Source: Onchocerca lupi | Taxonomy: Eukaryota; Nematoda; Chromadorea; Rhabditida; Onchocercidae | Length of the DNA: 64,000 nucleotides | NCBI GenBank assembly: GCA_028564675.1 | Contig: JAOVVO010000083.1 | Span: 62,001-126,000 of the forward strand | Direction: 5' to 3' | In this document: in pieces, positions 1-11,877 of the stretch | How the letters are laid out: each line of letters opens with the position of its first letter | Numbering within the stretch: position 1 is the first letter of the stretch | Program-made: the position numbers and the translations under genes | Notes under the pieces: generated by a model | Database searches by the model: none | The model's input: only the letters and a program-made list of their open reading frames with translations | What the model was told of the DNA's origin: nothing

Positions 1-62
1 GTTTTAATTAATATTTAATTTGTTGAATGAAAATATTCGGTAATAAAGAAGATAAAACTTAC

Positions 63-1879
63 TTGCATGGAATAAAACTGTAACCGTTGAAATTAACAAA
101 TGGATGCGCTGCAGTAAGAATATGGTACGGTGATATAATTACACCACCAAGCTTATTTGTACCCTGCATTGAATATCTTTTTAAAAAAGCAAAAAAATGA
201 CTGAACTTTTCAAAATTCTGATAAAAACATTTGAAGTTTTGAAATTTTATAGAAAATTTACCCATGTTCCCAAAATATGTGAAATTTTAAAATTTTGCAG
301 GATTTTCTTTTTTCCAATTGATTCTTTTTTTGAATACTTCTAATTAAAAATTTGATGAAAATACGATAATAATTGTAAGAAAAATAAAGATTATGTGTGT
401 AATATTATAATGCTTGATTAGTTAACTGAAATCTTTGATGCTTTGTTGTTTTTCGTATTTTTTACCAGTTAAAATTTCTTCTGATATATTACTATCAATG
501 AATGAATGGAATGGAATTTCATATTGAAAATATAGAAATAAAATGGAGAAGTAGACAAAGAAAGAGAAGTAGATAAAATCTAAAACTGGTTCTTCATCTA
601 ATAGAAAGTATAAACAATGGAAAATGCACTCAGTGAAGGAATGTTATTCTTCTTTTGCATTCCCTGTATAATAATTAATATAAAGATTATTATTATTATT
701 AAGAAAGTTCCCGAAAAACTTACATTTAAAGCTACGGAAACAGCCCATGGATGATTAAGTATTCCATGAAAAGAGGCCTGAAACAAATAGACTGTAAATT
801 AGGAGCCAAGCAATGTTATTGATTGAAATATTCTAAATTTATCAAGATTATTTAGTTGTTGCAGCAAACTTTACCATTTAATTATTAATACTTATACTGC
901 GAAAAATTATTTGGTACGAAAAAAATAGCAAATTACTCATTAGCATTATTAAGATTAACCGATCCGATCAATTGATATAAATGATTATAATAAACGAGAG
1001 GATTTAAATAGTCATCTTCTAAATGTGATGTAAAAAATAGGATATGATAAGACACTGTAAAGATGGGGGATAAGTTTGGCAAACTAATTATAATCATTAA
1101 ATTAACAGAATAGCGAAATGAATAAATTTGAAGGAAAAATTTGACTTCAAATAATTTTCTGTACAATAAAAAAATAGATATACCTTGCCACAGATAGTCG
1201 CTAATAGCTTATTCTCCCAAGGTTTAATTTGACGTACTTTTGGTTCTAAAAATAAAAAAAATTGGATTTGACATTGAATTTCATGCAAAAATTTCCGAAA
1301 AAATAAATTTTTAACAATGATTATGTTGAACCATTTAATTATTCGATACAGACAATTGACTTAGTTCGACATATTACTTTTTGCTTTCTATTAAAACGAA
1401 AAAAATCCTATGAATCTTTTACAATATCTGCAAACAAAACCTATTGCTTTAAAAAAAAAAAAAAAAAAAAAAAGAAAGAGAAATAAATCTTTGAATTAAT
1501 GTCATAATAAATGCCAAATATCTAATAGAATTTAATCTAAAGTTAAAAAATAAAATAAAACAAAATTTAACAATTTTTGCACAACAATTAATCTGTTTTG
1601 GAACTATAAAAGAAGAAAAAATTTTTCAATAAAAAATCCACTTCCAAAATTGAGAAACTAAAAAAACTATTAGAAAAAAGGTTTTTAAAGACTTAACTTA
1701 TTTGCTGAATAATAAATCATACCTTTTGTAACACTAATGTATGCAAAACGAAGTTTAGCTAGAACATTTTGTTGAAATAAACTATTAGCAAGCAGAAATA
1801 ATAAAAATATTTGAAAACTGTTGACAATGATGAGGTCAATGTTTATGGCGCATAGACCAGTTTGCTTGTTTGATTTCAT
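63..1879 (-). CDS. trypsin-like serine protease, secreted, 5' part (continues beyond window start)
   Basis: Minus-strand exons are 1723-1879, 1184-1245, 724-777 and 63-163; phases agree at every junction and the last exon ends at a GTAAGT donor, so the gene continues off the left edge. The ATG exon encodes a hydrophobic stretch at about residues 14-34 that fits a signal peptide. A Cys-Gly motif follows (ATICGK), then the S1-family motifs HPWAVSV (residues 82-88) and LTAAH, with the catalytic His at residue 111. Asp and Ser of the triad lie outside the window. Oddities: no IVGG-type activation site is visible before HPW, and both cysteines of the usual Cys42-Cys58 disulfide are missing (KLGG instead of xCGG, TAAHP instead of TAAHC). 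Family S1 is secure; activity and substrate are unknown. Confidence 0.8.
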
Positions 1880-4795
1880 TTTATTTTATTTTTTCCCTTT
1901 TATTATTCCCAAACTTCCCTAAAATTATCAAGTAACAAAAATTACTTTTTTCCCCTATTTTTTGGTGAACTAGCAGGAAATTACATACTCAGTTTGCTTG
2001 CTTTTTTTTTTTTTTTTTGCTGGCGAATTCTCCTAGAATAATTAAAAAAGTGATTAATGAGAGAATGAGTGGTGACATGATAAGGAAAGAAAAATGATGG
2101 GAAGGTGATAAATGGAAAGGTGAAACCACTTTTATAAAGGAAATAATGGAATTATTTTTATGAAGAATTTATGAAGATAGAGATCAATAATAGGTCAAAA
2201 GTATCGGATAAAAGAAGGTGCCAAGATAACAAATTTTTATTGGTTTTGATTTCGATGCGAATATTGGTTTAACGGTAATACTTATCATTGGACATAATTT
2301 TGTAATCATTTATAGGAATGAATCAATGTCGATAAAAAAAAATAGAATTTTGAAAAGCTTCTGTTTTGAATTTTGTAAATTTCAAATAATAAGGATCCTA
2401 AATAATTGCCAAGAATTAATGTAATGTTAGGTATCATTAAATTAATAATACCGAGCAAACTTCAGGCAAACAAATAAAATGAGCGATATGATAAAATGAA
2501 GAAATTGAATTTCCTTGTAAAAGTGAAATCAGTACGTGAATTCAATCATAATTTCAAACTATTAAATAAAGGGATGGAATTCGTAAAAAAAATTATAATT
2601 TATACAAATAGAGATTAATAATAAGTATAAAGAAATTAGATATACAAATATAAATTAATAATAAACGGAAAAAAATTAAATATAGAAATAGAAATTATGG
2701 AAATTGTAAAAAACAAGATATGCAAATATAAATTATTAGTACATATGAAGAAAATGAATAAAAGAGTGAAATTTATAAAAAAAGTTTAATCTAATACAAA
2801 TTAAAATTAACAGTTAATATGAAATTGAATACCGATAGATAATTGTATATCTTCTCATGAGTGGTATCGTAAGCCTTGCTTCTGACTTCCGATCAATCAT
2901 TATTATTGCAGAATTTGGACGATATATCTGAAATTAATTAGTATTTGAAAAAATTATGGTGAACCAAAAATCAATTAACTATCTGCGCTAAAACGATATT
3001 GAACGGAGAGAATTAAACAAAGTTGGTAATGAATCACAATTTGAAAAAAAAAAAGTCATCAAAACATCATCGATCAGAAATATTCTAACACATTAATTTC
3101 CATTGCATTGAGTGAAAGTATAAAATGATGATAATTAAGTTATGACATAAAATAAATTCGGAAGAAAAAGTTCTGCGGAAATTAGAAATATTTGCAAGTA
3201 TATTTTCAAGTAATTATACAAAATTAGAAAAAGAAGCAATTCTAGAATGAACAACTGTTCAAATTCGATGGATCGTACAGTTCTTGTTAATGCTGCGGTA
3301 CTTGAACTCTAAATTGCAATAATTGAATTCTAAAATTACGAACCAGTCAAACTGTTGGTATTCACTTATGCAAAATTTATATCCATTTATATTTGCATAT
3401 ATCAATAATAAAATATCTCAAAATACCATGATATTCTGCTGTTTTAATCGATTTAAAATTTATAATTTAGTTTTTGATTGATGTTTAATTTTTATAAATT
3501 ATTGAAATTTCCGTAGGCAATAAAAGAATGAGTTTGATAATAATAAGCAAGCATTTAAATGAACCTCAAAGCAATCATGTCAGGATCTTTGCCAGAAAAA
3601 AATCTTTGATTGAATCTTTAAAGGAATCAGAATCAACTGACAGTAAAACTATCATTAAATGTTGCACAAGATAGCAATAATAATGACGTTCGATAAATAC
3701 CTTAGCTCAGATCCGTACTTCACGACAGGATTCCCACCCATTCTACATGATCACTAATGATTATTGAAGGAAATTGCGATCTTATTGATCAAGTATCATT
3801 TTTTTAAACGTAACATAATACGTATAGTTATAGGCGCAATTGGTTAAAAATGTGTAATTTGTGTAAATATTTGGTTGAGACATAAACACTTGAATATCTT
3901 TTACATAATTATACGAAGATATGTTACTGAATTTGAATTATTTTATGAAATCTACGTGAAAATTTTTTATTGAGTTTAGGATCAGGAAAATTTATTAGTG
4001 ATTTAAAATTTTTATTAGTTTAGCAATTGAAGCTAAAGTGTAAGGAGCTAGTAAAATGAACGCTACAGTGCATGGAAAGAAAAAAAAAATTTCATTTTTT
4101 TTTTTTTAATGAAATAAAAAATGTTTCATTGTGCCTAATTAATCCAATAGGAAAATTAATTCATATATTATTTTCCTTTTTTTTTTTTTTAATTTAATTT
4201 TATTATTTGAATGAAGTCTGATATCACTTTTGAAAATTATTATAATAGCAATACATTATGAGATATGTATATTTTATTGCGTATCCTCATGCAACATCAC
4301 TGTTTTGCATTCAAAACTGATTTTTATGCGAAATCGTTTTTATGCAAAATATTATTGAATATATTTCAAAAGACGAGAATCATGCTTTATATGTCAATAG
4401 ATGAAATAAAAGATATATTCTGGCGAAGTTTCAAATCAGTCATACATCTTCTATGATTCATTACTCAATTACTTCTAATTCAAAGAGATTATCTTCTGAA
4501 AAGCATTTAAACTTAGCTTAAAAAAATAAGTGATAGTTTCTAACTTCTAAAAAAACAAAAATTTTTTGTAGTCGATGATACAAATTTCCTCATCACGGGA
4601 TCTCCTCCACACTAATTAAATTATTGATTAATTATCTGATTATGAGACAAACATAGGAGAATGAAACTAATGTCAATTCCTCCGCTTCTATTTTTTTTTT
4701 AAATTTTTTTTTTCTAAATTAAATTTTTCATTTTGTAAAAAGCCTAATTAACAGTATCATTATTATAAAAATAGGAGTGTAAATATTCGCCATTC
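1880..4795. other. intergenic stretch, no gene seen
   Basis: AT-rich sequence with homopolymer runs between the protease start and the first dispersed-repeat copy. The one structured part is the degenerate 40-bp tandem repeat at 2601-2760, listed separately. No reading frame longer than about 63 codons carries a recognisable motif. A slightly more GC-rich patch near 3700-3760 contains an A-box-like string, but no B box follows it, so I do not call a tRNA. Confidence 0.6.
2601..2760. repeat. degenerate tandem repeat, about 40 bp period
   Basis: Four decayed units begin at 2601, 2641, 2681 and 2719. Each starts with TATACAAATA or a one-base variant and is followed by a GAATTAATAATA-like stretch. 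Spacing is 40, 40 and 38 bp. The units are AT-rich, so some similarity is composition, but the constant period supports true duplication. Confidence 0.5.
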
Positions 4796-4805
4796 ATTTC
4801 CACAC

Positions 4806-4867
4806 AACGTTTCAAGTAGACCACCAATTGATTTAAAATTTTGACACAAAGTTGCATTCGAATAGGC
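4806..4867. repeat. dispersed repeat family, copy A
   Basis: This 62-bp core (ACGTTTCAAGT, then TTGATTTAAAATTTTGACAC, then GTTGCATTCGAATAGGC) recurs at about 11.53, 16.63, 16.85 and 17.18 kb. The last three copies sit beside the Helitron relic, which suggests that the family is Helitron-derived sequence. Copy A has diverged most beyond the core. The minus-strand reading frame over it (4763-4945) is best regarded as fortuitous. Confidence 0.65.
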
Positions 4868-5099
4868 ACAGAAGTTCAAATTTTTATTTATAAGACTGGC
4901 TGAATAGGCCAAGTAAACGTAGCCGGCACAGCTAGTGTAAAACAACTGAAGAACAAATGGTAAGTTTTTCTTTTGAATATTAACAACTTGACTATGATTA
5001 GTACTGAATTTATTATATTAAATATGATCATTATGTCATTTACTTCATGTACTTAAATTTAACAAATAATTTCGTTATATATGTATATATCCCTTCGCT

Positions 5100-5345
5100 T
5101 GCATTATGTATGATTCACTAACATGAAACATAAATTTAAGGAACCATATCTATCATTCCGGTTCCGTATGCATATCTTTTCCACACCATTTTGCATGATT
5201 TATTAATGTGAAGTATAAATTTGAAAAAACAATGTGTCATCTCAATTTCTGGTATGAATAACCTTTTCCAATATAATTCGTAACATGAAGTACAGATTTA
5301 AGAAATACCATTGCGATATACGTTCTCGTTCTGGCATACATATTT
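5100..5345. repeat. degenerate tandem repeat, about 80-85 bp period
   Basis: Three decayed units are anchored at 5111, 5196 and 5274. Each contains a TGATTyAyTAACATGAArT-like block, then ATAAATTTAAGRAAyCA, then a TCTGGTATGcATA-like block and a T-run. The array lies some 230 bp beyond the stop codon of the mutarotase-like gene. No coding potential is seen in it. Confidence 0.5.
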
Positions 5346-5575
5346 TTTTTCATAGAATAATACATTTTCTCTTATTGTAATTATAACGTCGATTTATTTT
5401 CTATAATCGCTTTAATGAATAGAATACAATTTTTTTCTATTTTCATGAGTGAGATTGAAATTAAACATAATTCGGCTCTTCATGTGGAACTATAAACTTT
5501 GCATTTAAAATAAATATTTATTTTGTATGCACACAAGCTAAAAAATGATGAGATCAATTAGTATGATTGTAGAGA

Positions 5576-8500
5576 TTAATCGTCATCAAGTCCAAACTGA
5601 TAAATGGTAAGATGTTGATAGAGTTCATCTGGCCGTAATATAATTGATGGAAAATGTGGCTGAAATATAATAATTACATTTCAATTATGACAACTTAATT
5701 ACACTAGTAACAATTCAATTCAATTTCTGACAAAGAATTTATGAAAATCAATGATAGACAGTAGTATAATTTAGTTTTGTGATTTGGACAATTAAAACAG
5801 TAAAAATTTAAAAAAAAAAAGTGCCTGAATACATTTTATTATTAAATTAGACGAAATGATTAAATCAAAAACGGAAAAGATTATTGCTTAAAATAAAATT
5901 CAAGTAAAAAACATATTTTCTGAAACCAATTAATGCAATAATTTCTTAATGATTTTCCAGCTTTACGAATCATTAAGTGATTCATTACGCAAATGATTGT
6001 AATAACAAATAATTGTTAGTCCGCGATAAATAGTATGTTTGAATAAGTTGATTTAATTATTCAGTTTTTATATTCAAATTGTTATGTAAGTAATTTAGTA
6101 AGCAAATGGCCGTAGAAGCAATAGTTCTTACTTTTCGATAAATGTTGCATTTCAGCAAGTATGTTTGTTTACCTATGCCTCGTAAGATTTTTTGTTTGGT
6201 TTTCTTATTTTTTTTTTAGTTTTTATATTCAAATCATTCACTCTTCTTCTCTCGCAAAATGATTTTCAGTCTGAAATTGCTATTTTTGATTGAAAGTTAT
6301 GCAAATTTTGCTTACAGTTTGCATAATGAAAAAGGAAAAAAATTGTAAATAAATTAACAAACTTGATTTAAAGCATTGCTTAGACCACGACATTGTAGCG
6401 TGAAAGCCGAATAACGATCATAAACGTGATTCGCTTTACCTTTAAGTTTATTTAACCAGGAACCCAAATTAACATGTACGCATGGATATGTTGTTGAAAC
6501 TGCCATCCTGATACCATTTAAAGTAGATGCAACACTGTAATTAGAAAATTAGAATAAGATTTAAAATAAGAACAATTAATGAATATGGCTAGGAAAGGAT
6601 GAGAAAGCAAGACAAATTGGATTTTCAGAGTTCAATAACTATTTTTTTTTGAAGTGTTTTGAAAAAGACAAAATTTCAAAAATTAATTAAGAAAAAAAAT
6701 TTCAAAAATCTAGCGATTGGTCGCAGTTTTTTAGATCTATTTAATTCATCCATTTCGAAGCAAAAATCATGATTATAATCCAATTGATTGCCATTTTCTT
6801 CCAATAAATCTGATATTTTTCGTTCAACAAGAAAATTGAATCGACCATTTCCAACATTCGTAATTGTTCATGAAAAGGAAAATGAATATAGGATTCCAAT
6901 TACTTCAGATTAAAAGCAAATGTTTTTGAATTTGAAGTTAAAAAATCTATGTATTTTCAACAATTTCAAATTTAAACCTTTCCTAATTTAAAATTAAAAT
7001 TTTTCAATATCATCACATAAAAGCTATTTACCTGTTGAGAAGCCATTTTCATCTACTGGAAGATAATTTGGTGTGTACAATTGTATTATGTGATTGCTTA
7101 ATGATGGCGTTCCCTATAAATGTAAAATTTAAATTTTTTCAACATTTAAATCTGACTTGATTAATCTGAAGTTTTAGATTAATACAGGTTTGAATTTTAT
7201 CGACAAAAATCGAACAAAAAATTGAATTCGGACATTAAGTAGCATTTTTCATTAACAATTCGTTGATGATTTAATTACCGAAATAAATTTCTTAATTGCT
7301 TCCATCTTACGCTGTTATTGTTTCCATTAAATTAATATGTTATAGAATTAAACTACTAATTTATAAATTATTTGCTGTTAGCTTTCATAAAGGTAAAATG
7401 AAGGAATGACTAATCGGTTGACATTTGAAATATCTTTTCGGGAAACGCCATTTACAGCAACCAGTAATGGATTTTAACCAGATGATAAATTGCAGAACGA
7501 TTTACATGAACAAAAAATACTCAAAGTTAATTATTAATTTGCAATCGTTTGCAAATAATCAATTTGAATTAATTTGCAACTGCCTGCAAGTAATCAATCT
7601 TGAATTGGCTTGCGTCATATTTGTCTTTTCTTGCGAATAACAAAATAGCAAATGGCAAATATACTTCGCCATCTAAATTGAAATAAGCGTTGTTGGCGAT
7701 GTTTAATACTGTCGATTTCTCAGCTAAAGCTCGATAATCAATTACTACTTCATTTTCATTTGTTAATATATATGTAACTTCTAAATGCACCTAAAAAGAA
7801 GCGAAATAGAAAACTTTAAGAATTAAATTGAAGCCAGAATTTTTGCAAATTAATGTTAAATTAGTGCCGTGATGTCATTACATATAATTCCAATTCATTT
7901 TAACATTAGTTTAAACAGATGAAAGGTCAATTTCTTTTCTTTTTGTCGGCGAAAGAATAACAATCAATGAATAATAAATTGTTAGCATTATATATGCGCT
8001 ATCCTGACATTTCATTGGTAATTAAACTAATAATAAATTTAAATTACTGCATTCGTTTATTGATGCTATGAATTTCAATTAACCTGTCCTGGATATCCAC
8101 CTTCACCATCATGGCTGATACATGTGAAACATATACCGTTCCCTTCATCCAATAATTCGTAATTCCACAATTTCTATAATTTCTTCTAAATACTTAAACT
8201 ACTTATTTTTCTGCCAAAACGAATGATAAAAAAAAGAAAAGGAAAATGAAGTTCAATTTCAAAAAAAAAATTCAATCCAATTTTTGTTTACAAATTCCTG
8301 AAACTTTTTTAGTTATAAATTACTAAAATTTTTCTCATTCTCAATTTGCTGTGATTTTAATTTTTACTTATTCAATTCAAAAATGATCATCCTCTTTTTC
8401 CTCACTAATTTCTCGAAATGATTGAAAAAGAAATCCCTTTTTTGCACTGATTATTCAGGAAAATAAGACCTGAAATTCAACATTAACCTTTGACAATCTT

Positions 8501-9997
8501 CCTCGTGCACCACCGTTTACGTGATGTTGTGGCACGTTTAAGCCAAGTTCATATTCTCGACTATCCACTGCAAACTTCCCATTACTTATATATCCAGCAA
8601 CACGACCAATTACTGCACCGATACTATGAATATCTGATTCATATTCTGCAAATATTTTCATATTCATATTCGTATTCAAATATCATACTCAAATTCATAT
8701 TCTTATTAATAAAAAAAAATAGAAATGAGACGAAATTGACTTATAAAGAAGTTAAACGTATTACTTAGTTACAGTAACCTTTCATAACTTCGCCAACTTA
8801 ACTTTGCTCTTAGTTCAATTAATTATAAGTATACCAATTTTATGAAACATAATTAATTCCATAATCAAGTTCACCAAGTTTCTAACTAGTCAAAAACTTT
8901 CACATTGAAATACACTTATTGCACGGATATTTTCAGTTGCATTATACTTATCAAGTTGAGATCCAAATGATACAAATAATTTCGAAAATAAAAATCCACC
9001 AAATTTTAAACATTGAAAATAAGATTATCAGCATAAATACTAACCACCGTTATAAAATTATCATAAATATAACCATTATCATCATAGATATTTGTCATAT
9101 AATCACTGCTAACTATAAAAAGTGATGGATGAGGAAAAAATAATTTTGATTAAAAATATTGGATGAAATTTTACTATTTTTTTTTCTAATTTTCTACGAA
9201 AAAGAAATTTCGATAATTGGTAAAGACATATAAGCAAAAAGATGAAAAAAATTTATTACAATAAAAACACTTTTAACTTTCAAATGTCAAGCTTATAATA
9301 ATATTGTAAGGTAACTTCAAATAATTTCTTTTCTTTTTATTTATTTTATCTTTTTAATTGAAATTTATTAGTAAATTTTATTAATTAAAAGAATTCTTTC
9401 AAATTTTACAAGTTTTCTCGATGATTTCTACTTATGTCATAGATCTATTATTTAATTCTTGATTAAATACTAAAATTGAAAACTATTTAAAGAAATGAAA
9501 GTTTAGATGAATATTGAAATTTTTTGGTCAAATAAATTCATTTTATATTAATTGAAAATATGAACATGTAGGAGAAAAAAGTTGAAGAAATAATGAAAAA
9601 GAAATCATTTAAAGCTATCATATAATCTTTCTAATGAATATTATGATGTTATGAATATTTCATTCAATTTATTCATAAGATTTTTCATAAGATTACGGTT
9701 AGGACTTAAATAACAGAATAAAAAGAACTAAAAAAATTGCTAACGAAATTTGAGGATACCTTTAAGAGATTGAAATCCAAGCGCAATATCTCGCAGTATA
9801 TCATTACGATCAGGTACCAAAGCACTCATTAATATTGCACCATAATTTAATAATTCAATTTTCATGCCATTATTATTTGTCAACGATATTTTCACCACTC
9901 TTTCTTCATCTGTTTTTGTTATACCAAATTGTTCGATTGTAATGAGTCGTTGCATTCCGATACGATATCTTATCAAACAATAATTAATTATAATCAT
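5576..9997 (-). CDS. galactose mutarotase (aldose 1-epimerase)-like protein, probable pseudoenzyme
   Basis: Minus-strand exons: 9760-9997, 8488-8645, 8084-8173, 7665-7790, 7032-7113, 6710-6809, 6363-6534 and 5576-5659, giving 349 residues (335 if the second ATG at 9955 is used), the usual length for the family. Family signatures appear in order: LTNNNGMKIELLNYGA (39-54), GAVIGRVAGYISNGKF (89-104), HDGEGGYPG, NNAYFNLDG (195-203), NYLPVDENG and ILRPDELY near the end. Functional enzymes interconvert alpha and beta D-galactose using two His, one Asp and one Glu. At the aligned places this protein has Asn123 (HVNGG for LHGG), Asn196 (NNAYFN for NHSYFN), Asn244 (YNHDF for FDHNF) and Gln312 (FTLQC for FCLET). 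All four are lost while the fold motifs remain. The donor of the exon ending at 6710 is AG|AT, not GT. Family is certain; catalysis is unlikely. Confidence 0.85.
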
Positions 9998-11520
9998 TAT
10001 TTAATTTAGGGAAAAGCTGAAATCAGCATAAAATTATATTTGCATTACATAAAAATTAGAAAAACTTGCAAATTTTTGAAAATTTTTCAAATCAACAAAA
10101 TTTATAAATTTTTCAATTCTGCAAATTTTTCGTTAAACTTAATAAAACGGAAGAATAATATATTTTGTAGTTATTCATCGATTATAACAAATATTAGGTA
10201 AAATTAAAAAATAGCTTACAGAAAAAAATATACATATACATAAGTAATATTTCTTTAAAAAGAAATCAAGCAAGACTTGTATAAAAAGGAAAGTAAAATA
10301 TTTAGAAGGAAATATTCATTTAAAAAGAAAATATGTAAATAATATTCACTTCAACTTTAATGGTTTTTTTTTATACTAATAATAAATAAAAAGTATTCGG
10401 ATATTTCCTTTTTTCCCATCAATTAATACTGTTTGAATAGTGGAAAAAAGGAAATACGGAAATGGAAGAATACTGAAATCCCATTAAGTAAGTCATATTT
10501 CAAATATTCCCAAAACTTTTATATCACTTAGAATTCTTTCTAACTTCTAAGCAACAAAATCAAATAAACAAACGATATGAGGCTATCAATTTTTATCATT
10601 TCGTATTTGAATTTATTCATTAGTTAAGATAGAAAAAATGAAGAAATACTATTTAAAATATCGTACTTAACCAAAATTACATTGAAAAGAACCAATTATT
10701 GAAATCTGGTCTAAGAACGATAGATAACATTGCACGAGACGATGTAATCAATCATGATAACAATCTTAATCAGTTCTTATCTTGCCATTTTTCTGTTTTA
10801 AATTAATAAAAAACAAAAAATAAAAAAATGAAATTTATTCGTAATCAGTCACTATTTGATCTCATTATTCTTAAAGAATGCTATCATTATTATTGTTATA
10901 CTCATATATTGTATTGCATTTTTTCTAATTTTTTTATTAGTTCCACTACATTATCAACAATGCAGTTATCTAATCCTTAATCATCGCTATCTGTATATTA
11001 CAAATAATGCAATTATCAATATCTTCAATTGCTGACATCAGTATATTACCAATAATTATCAATATCCTTAATCATTAGTATCAGTATATTATCGGTATGA
11101 ATAATATACCTTGTAATTTGTTTCTATTATTTTTATCAATACTCCCAACCGCTGATATCAATACATTATCATTCCTAAACAGTAGTTTAAATTCGTTTAA
11201 ATATTGTTTCAATGTTCACGAAAAAGATGCATCAAATTAAGTCAAATGATACTTTGGAAAGATATTTCTCAAATTTTACTAAATAACAATCAGAAATGCT
11301 TTAAAAAACGCTTTAATGTGGCCAATGATTTATCAGCAATTAACTTGAAATAAATGATTACAATCAAAGCTAATTACATGTTCCACAATCAGCTTGTAAC
11401 ATAATGAGTAAAATAAATCTTAAATTTAGTTACACAAATGATTTAATGATATTATGCTTGAATTTTACTTCCCGTTATATATATCTATCTATATAAACAA
11501 AAATGTGAATGCTACCTGTT
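9998..11520. other. intergenic stretch, no gene seen
   Basis: AT-rich sequence upstream of the mutarotase-like gene, so its promoter should lie here; no motif stands out. The only structured part is a decayed tandem array at 10966-11180. Confidence 0.55.
10966..11180. repeat. degenerate tandem repeat, about 45 bp unit
   Basis: Four decayed units start near 10968, 11014, 11058 and 11135. Each runs TATCAATATCCTTAATyrCT, then ATCAGTATATTAyCAATAAT. The first three are spaced about 45 bp apart; the last is separated by an insertion of about 30 bp. Non-coding. Confidence 0.45.
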
Positions 11521-11533
11521 ACTTCTCAATAAT

Positions 11534-11683
11534 CTCCGCAAGTTCTCCACTGATTCTTCTCAAATTTTGACACAACCTTACATTCGAATAGGCGCGTGCT
11601 CTTATATAAACATACTTTTTTCACGTGTCACGTCCGTGACAACTATAAGTAAGTGAGGAGGCGGAGTTTATTGACTCCGCCTT
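11534..11683. repeat. dispersed repeat family, copy B, ending in a hairpin
   Basis: The core at 11534-11597 matches the other copies. It shares a further tail with the copy at 16.63 kb (TATATAAACATACTTT, CACGTGTCACGTCCGTGACA, AAGTGAGGAG). The tail ends in a near-perfect inverted repeat: GAGGCGGAGT at 11658-11667, loop TTATTG, ACTCCGCCTT at 11674-11683. Helitrons carry a short hairpin near the 3' end, so a Helitron-derived non-autonomous copy is plausible but unproven. Confidence 0.6.
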
Positions 11684-11825
11684 CCTTTTTTTCTCCCGTT
11701 CTCCTTCTTCCTCCCATCTCTCTAATAATAATAATAAGCCTTCATTTTTTCTCTCATTCTCCTTTTTCCCATCTCTCTAATAATAATAATAATCCACCTT
11801 CCTTTTTTTCTCTCATTCTCCTTCA
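11679..11825. repeat. tandem repeat, about 57-59 bp period, with ATA microsatellite
   Basis: About two and a half units begin at 11679, 11738 and about 11796. Each is a C+T-rich block (CCTTCnTTTTTTCTC, TTCTCCTT, CCCATCTCTCTAA) ending in (TAA)n. The frame open across it (11653-11877) is translated repeat, not a gene. Confidence 0.65.
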
Positions 11826-11877
11826 AACAAACATGATTGTTATCACTGCTTATATTCAATGGAATATGAATAACTGA

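Noticed and set aside
3700..3760. A-box-like TAGCTCAGA string suggesting a tRNA
   Set aside because: No B box or cloverleaf follows.
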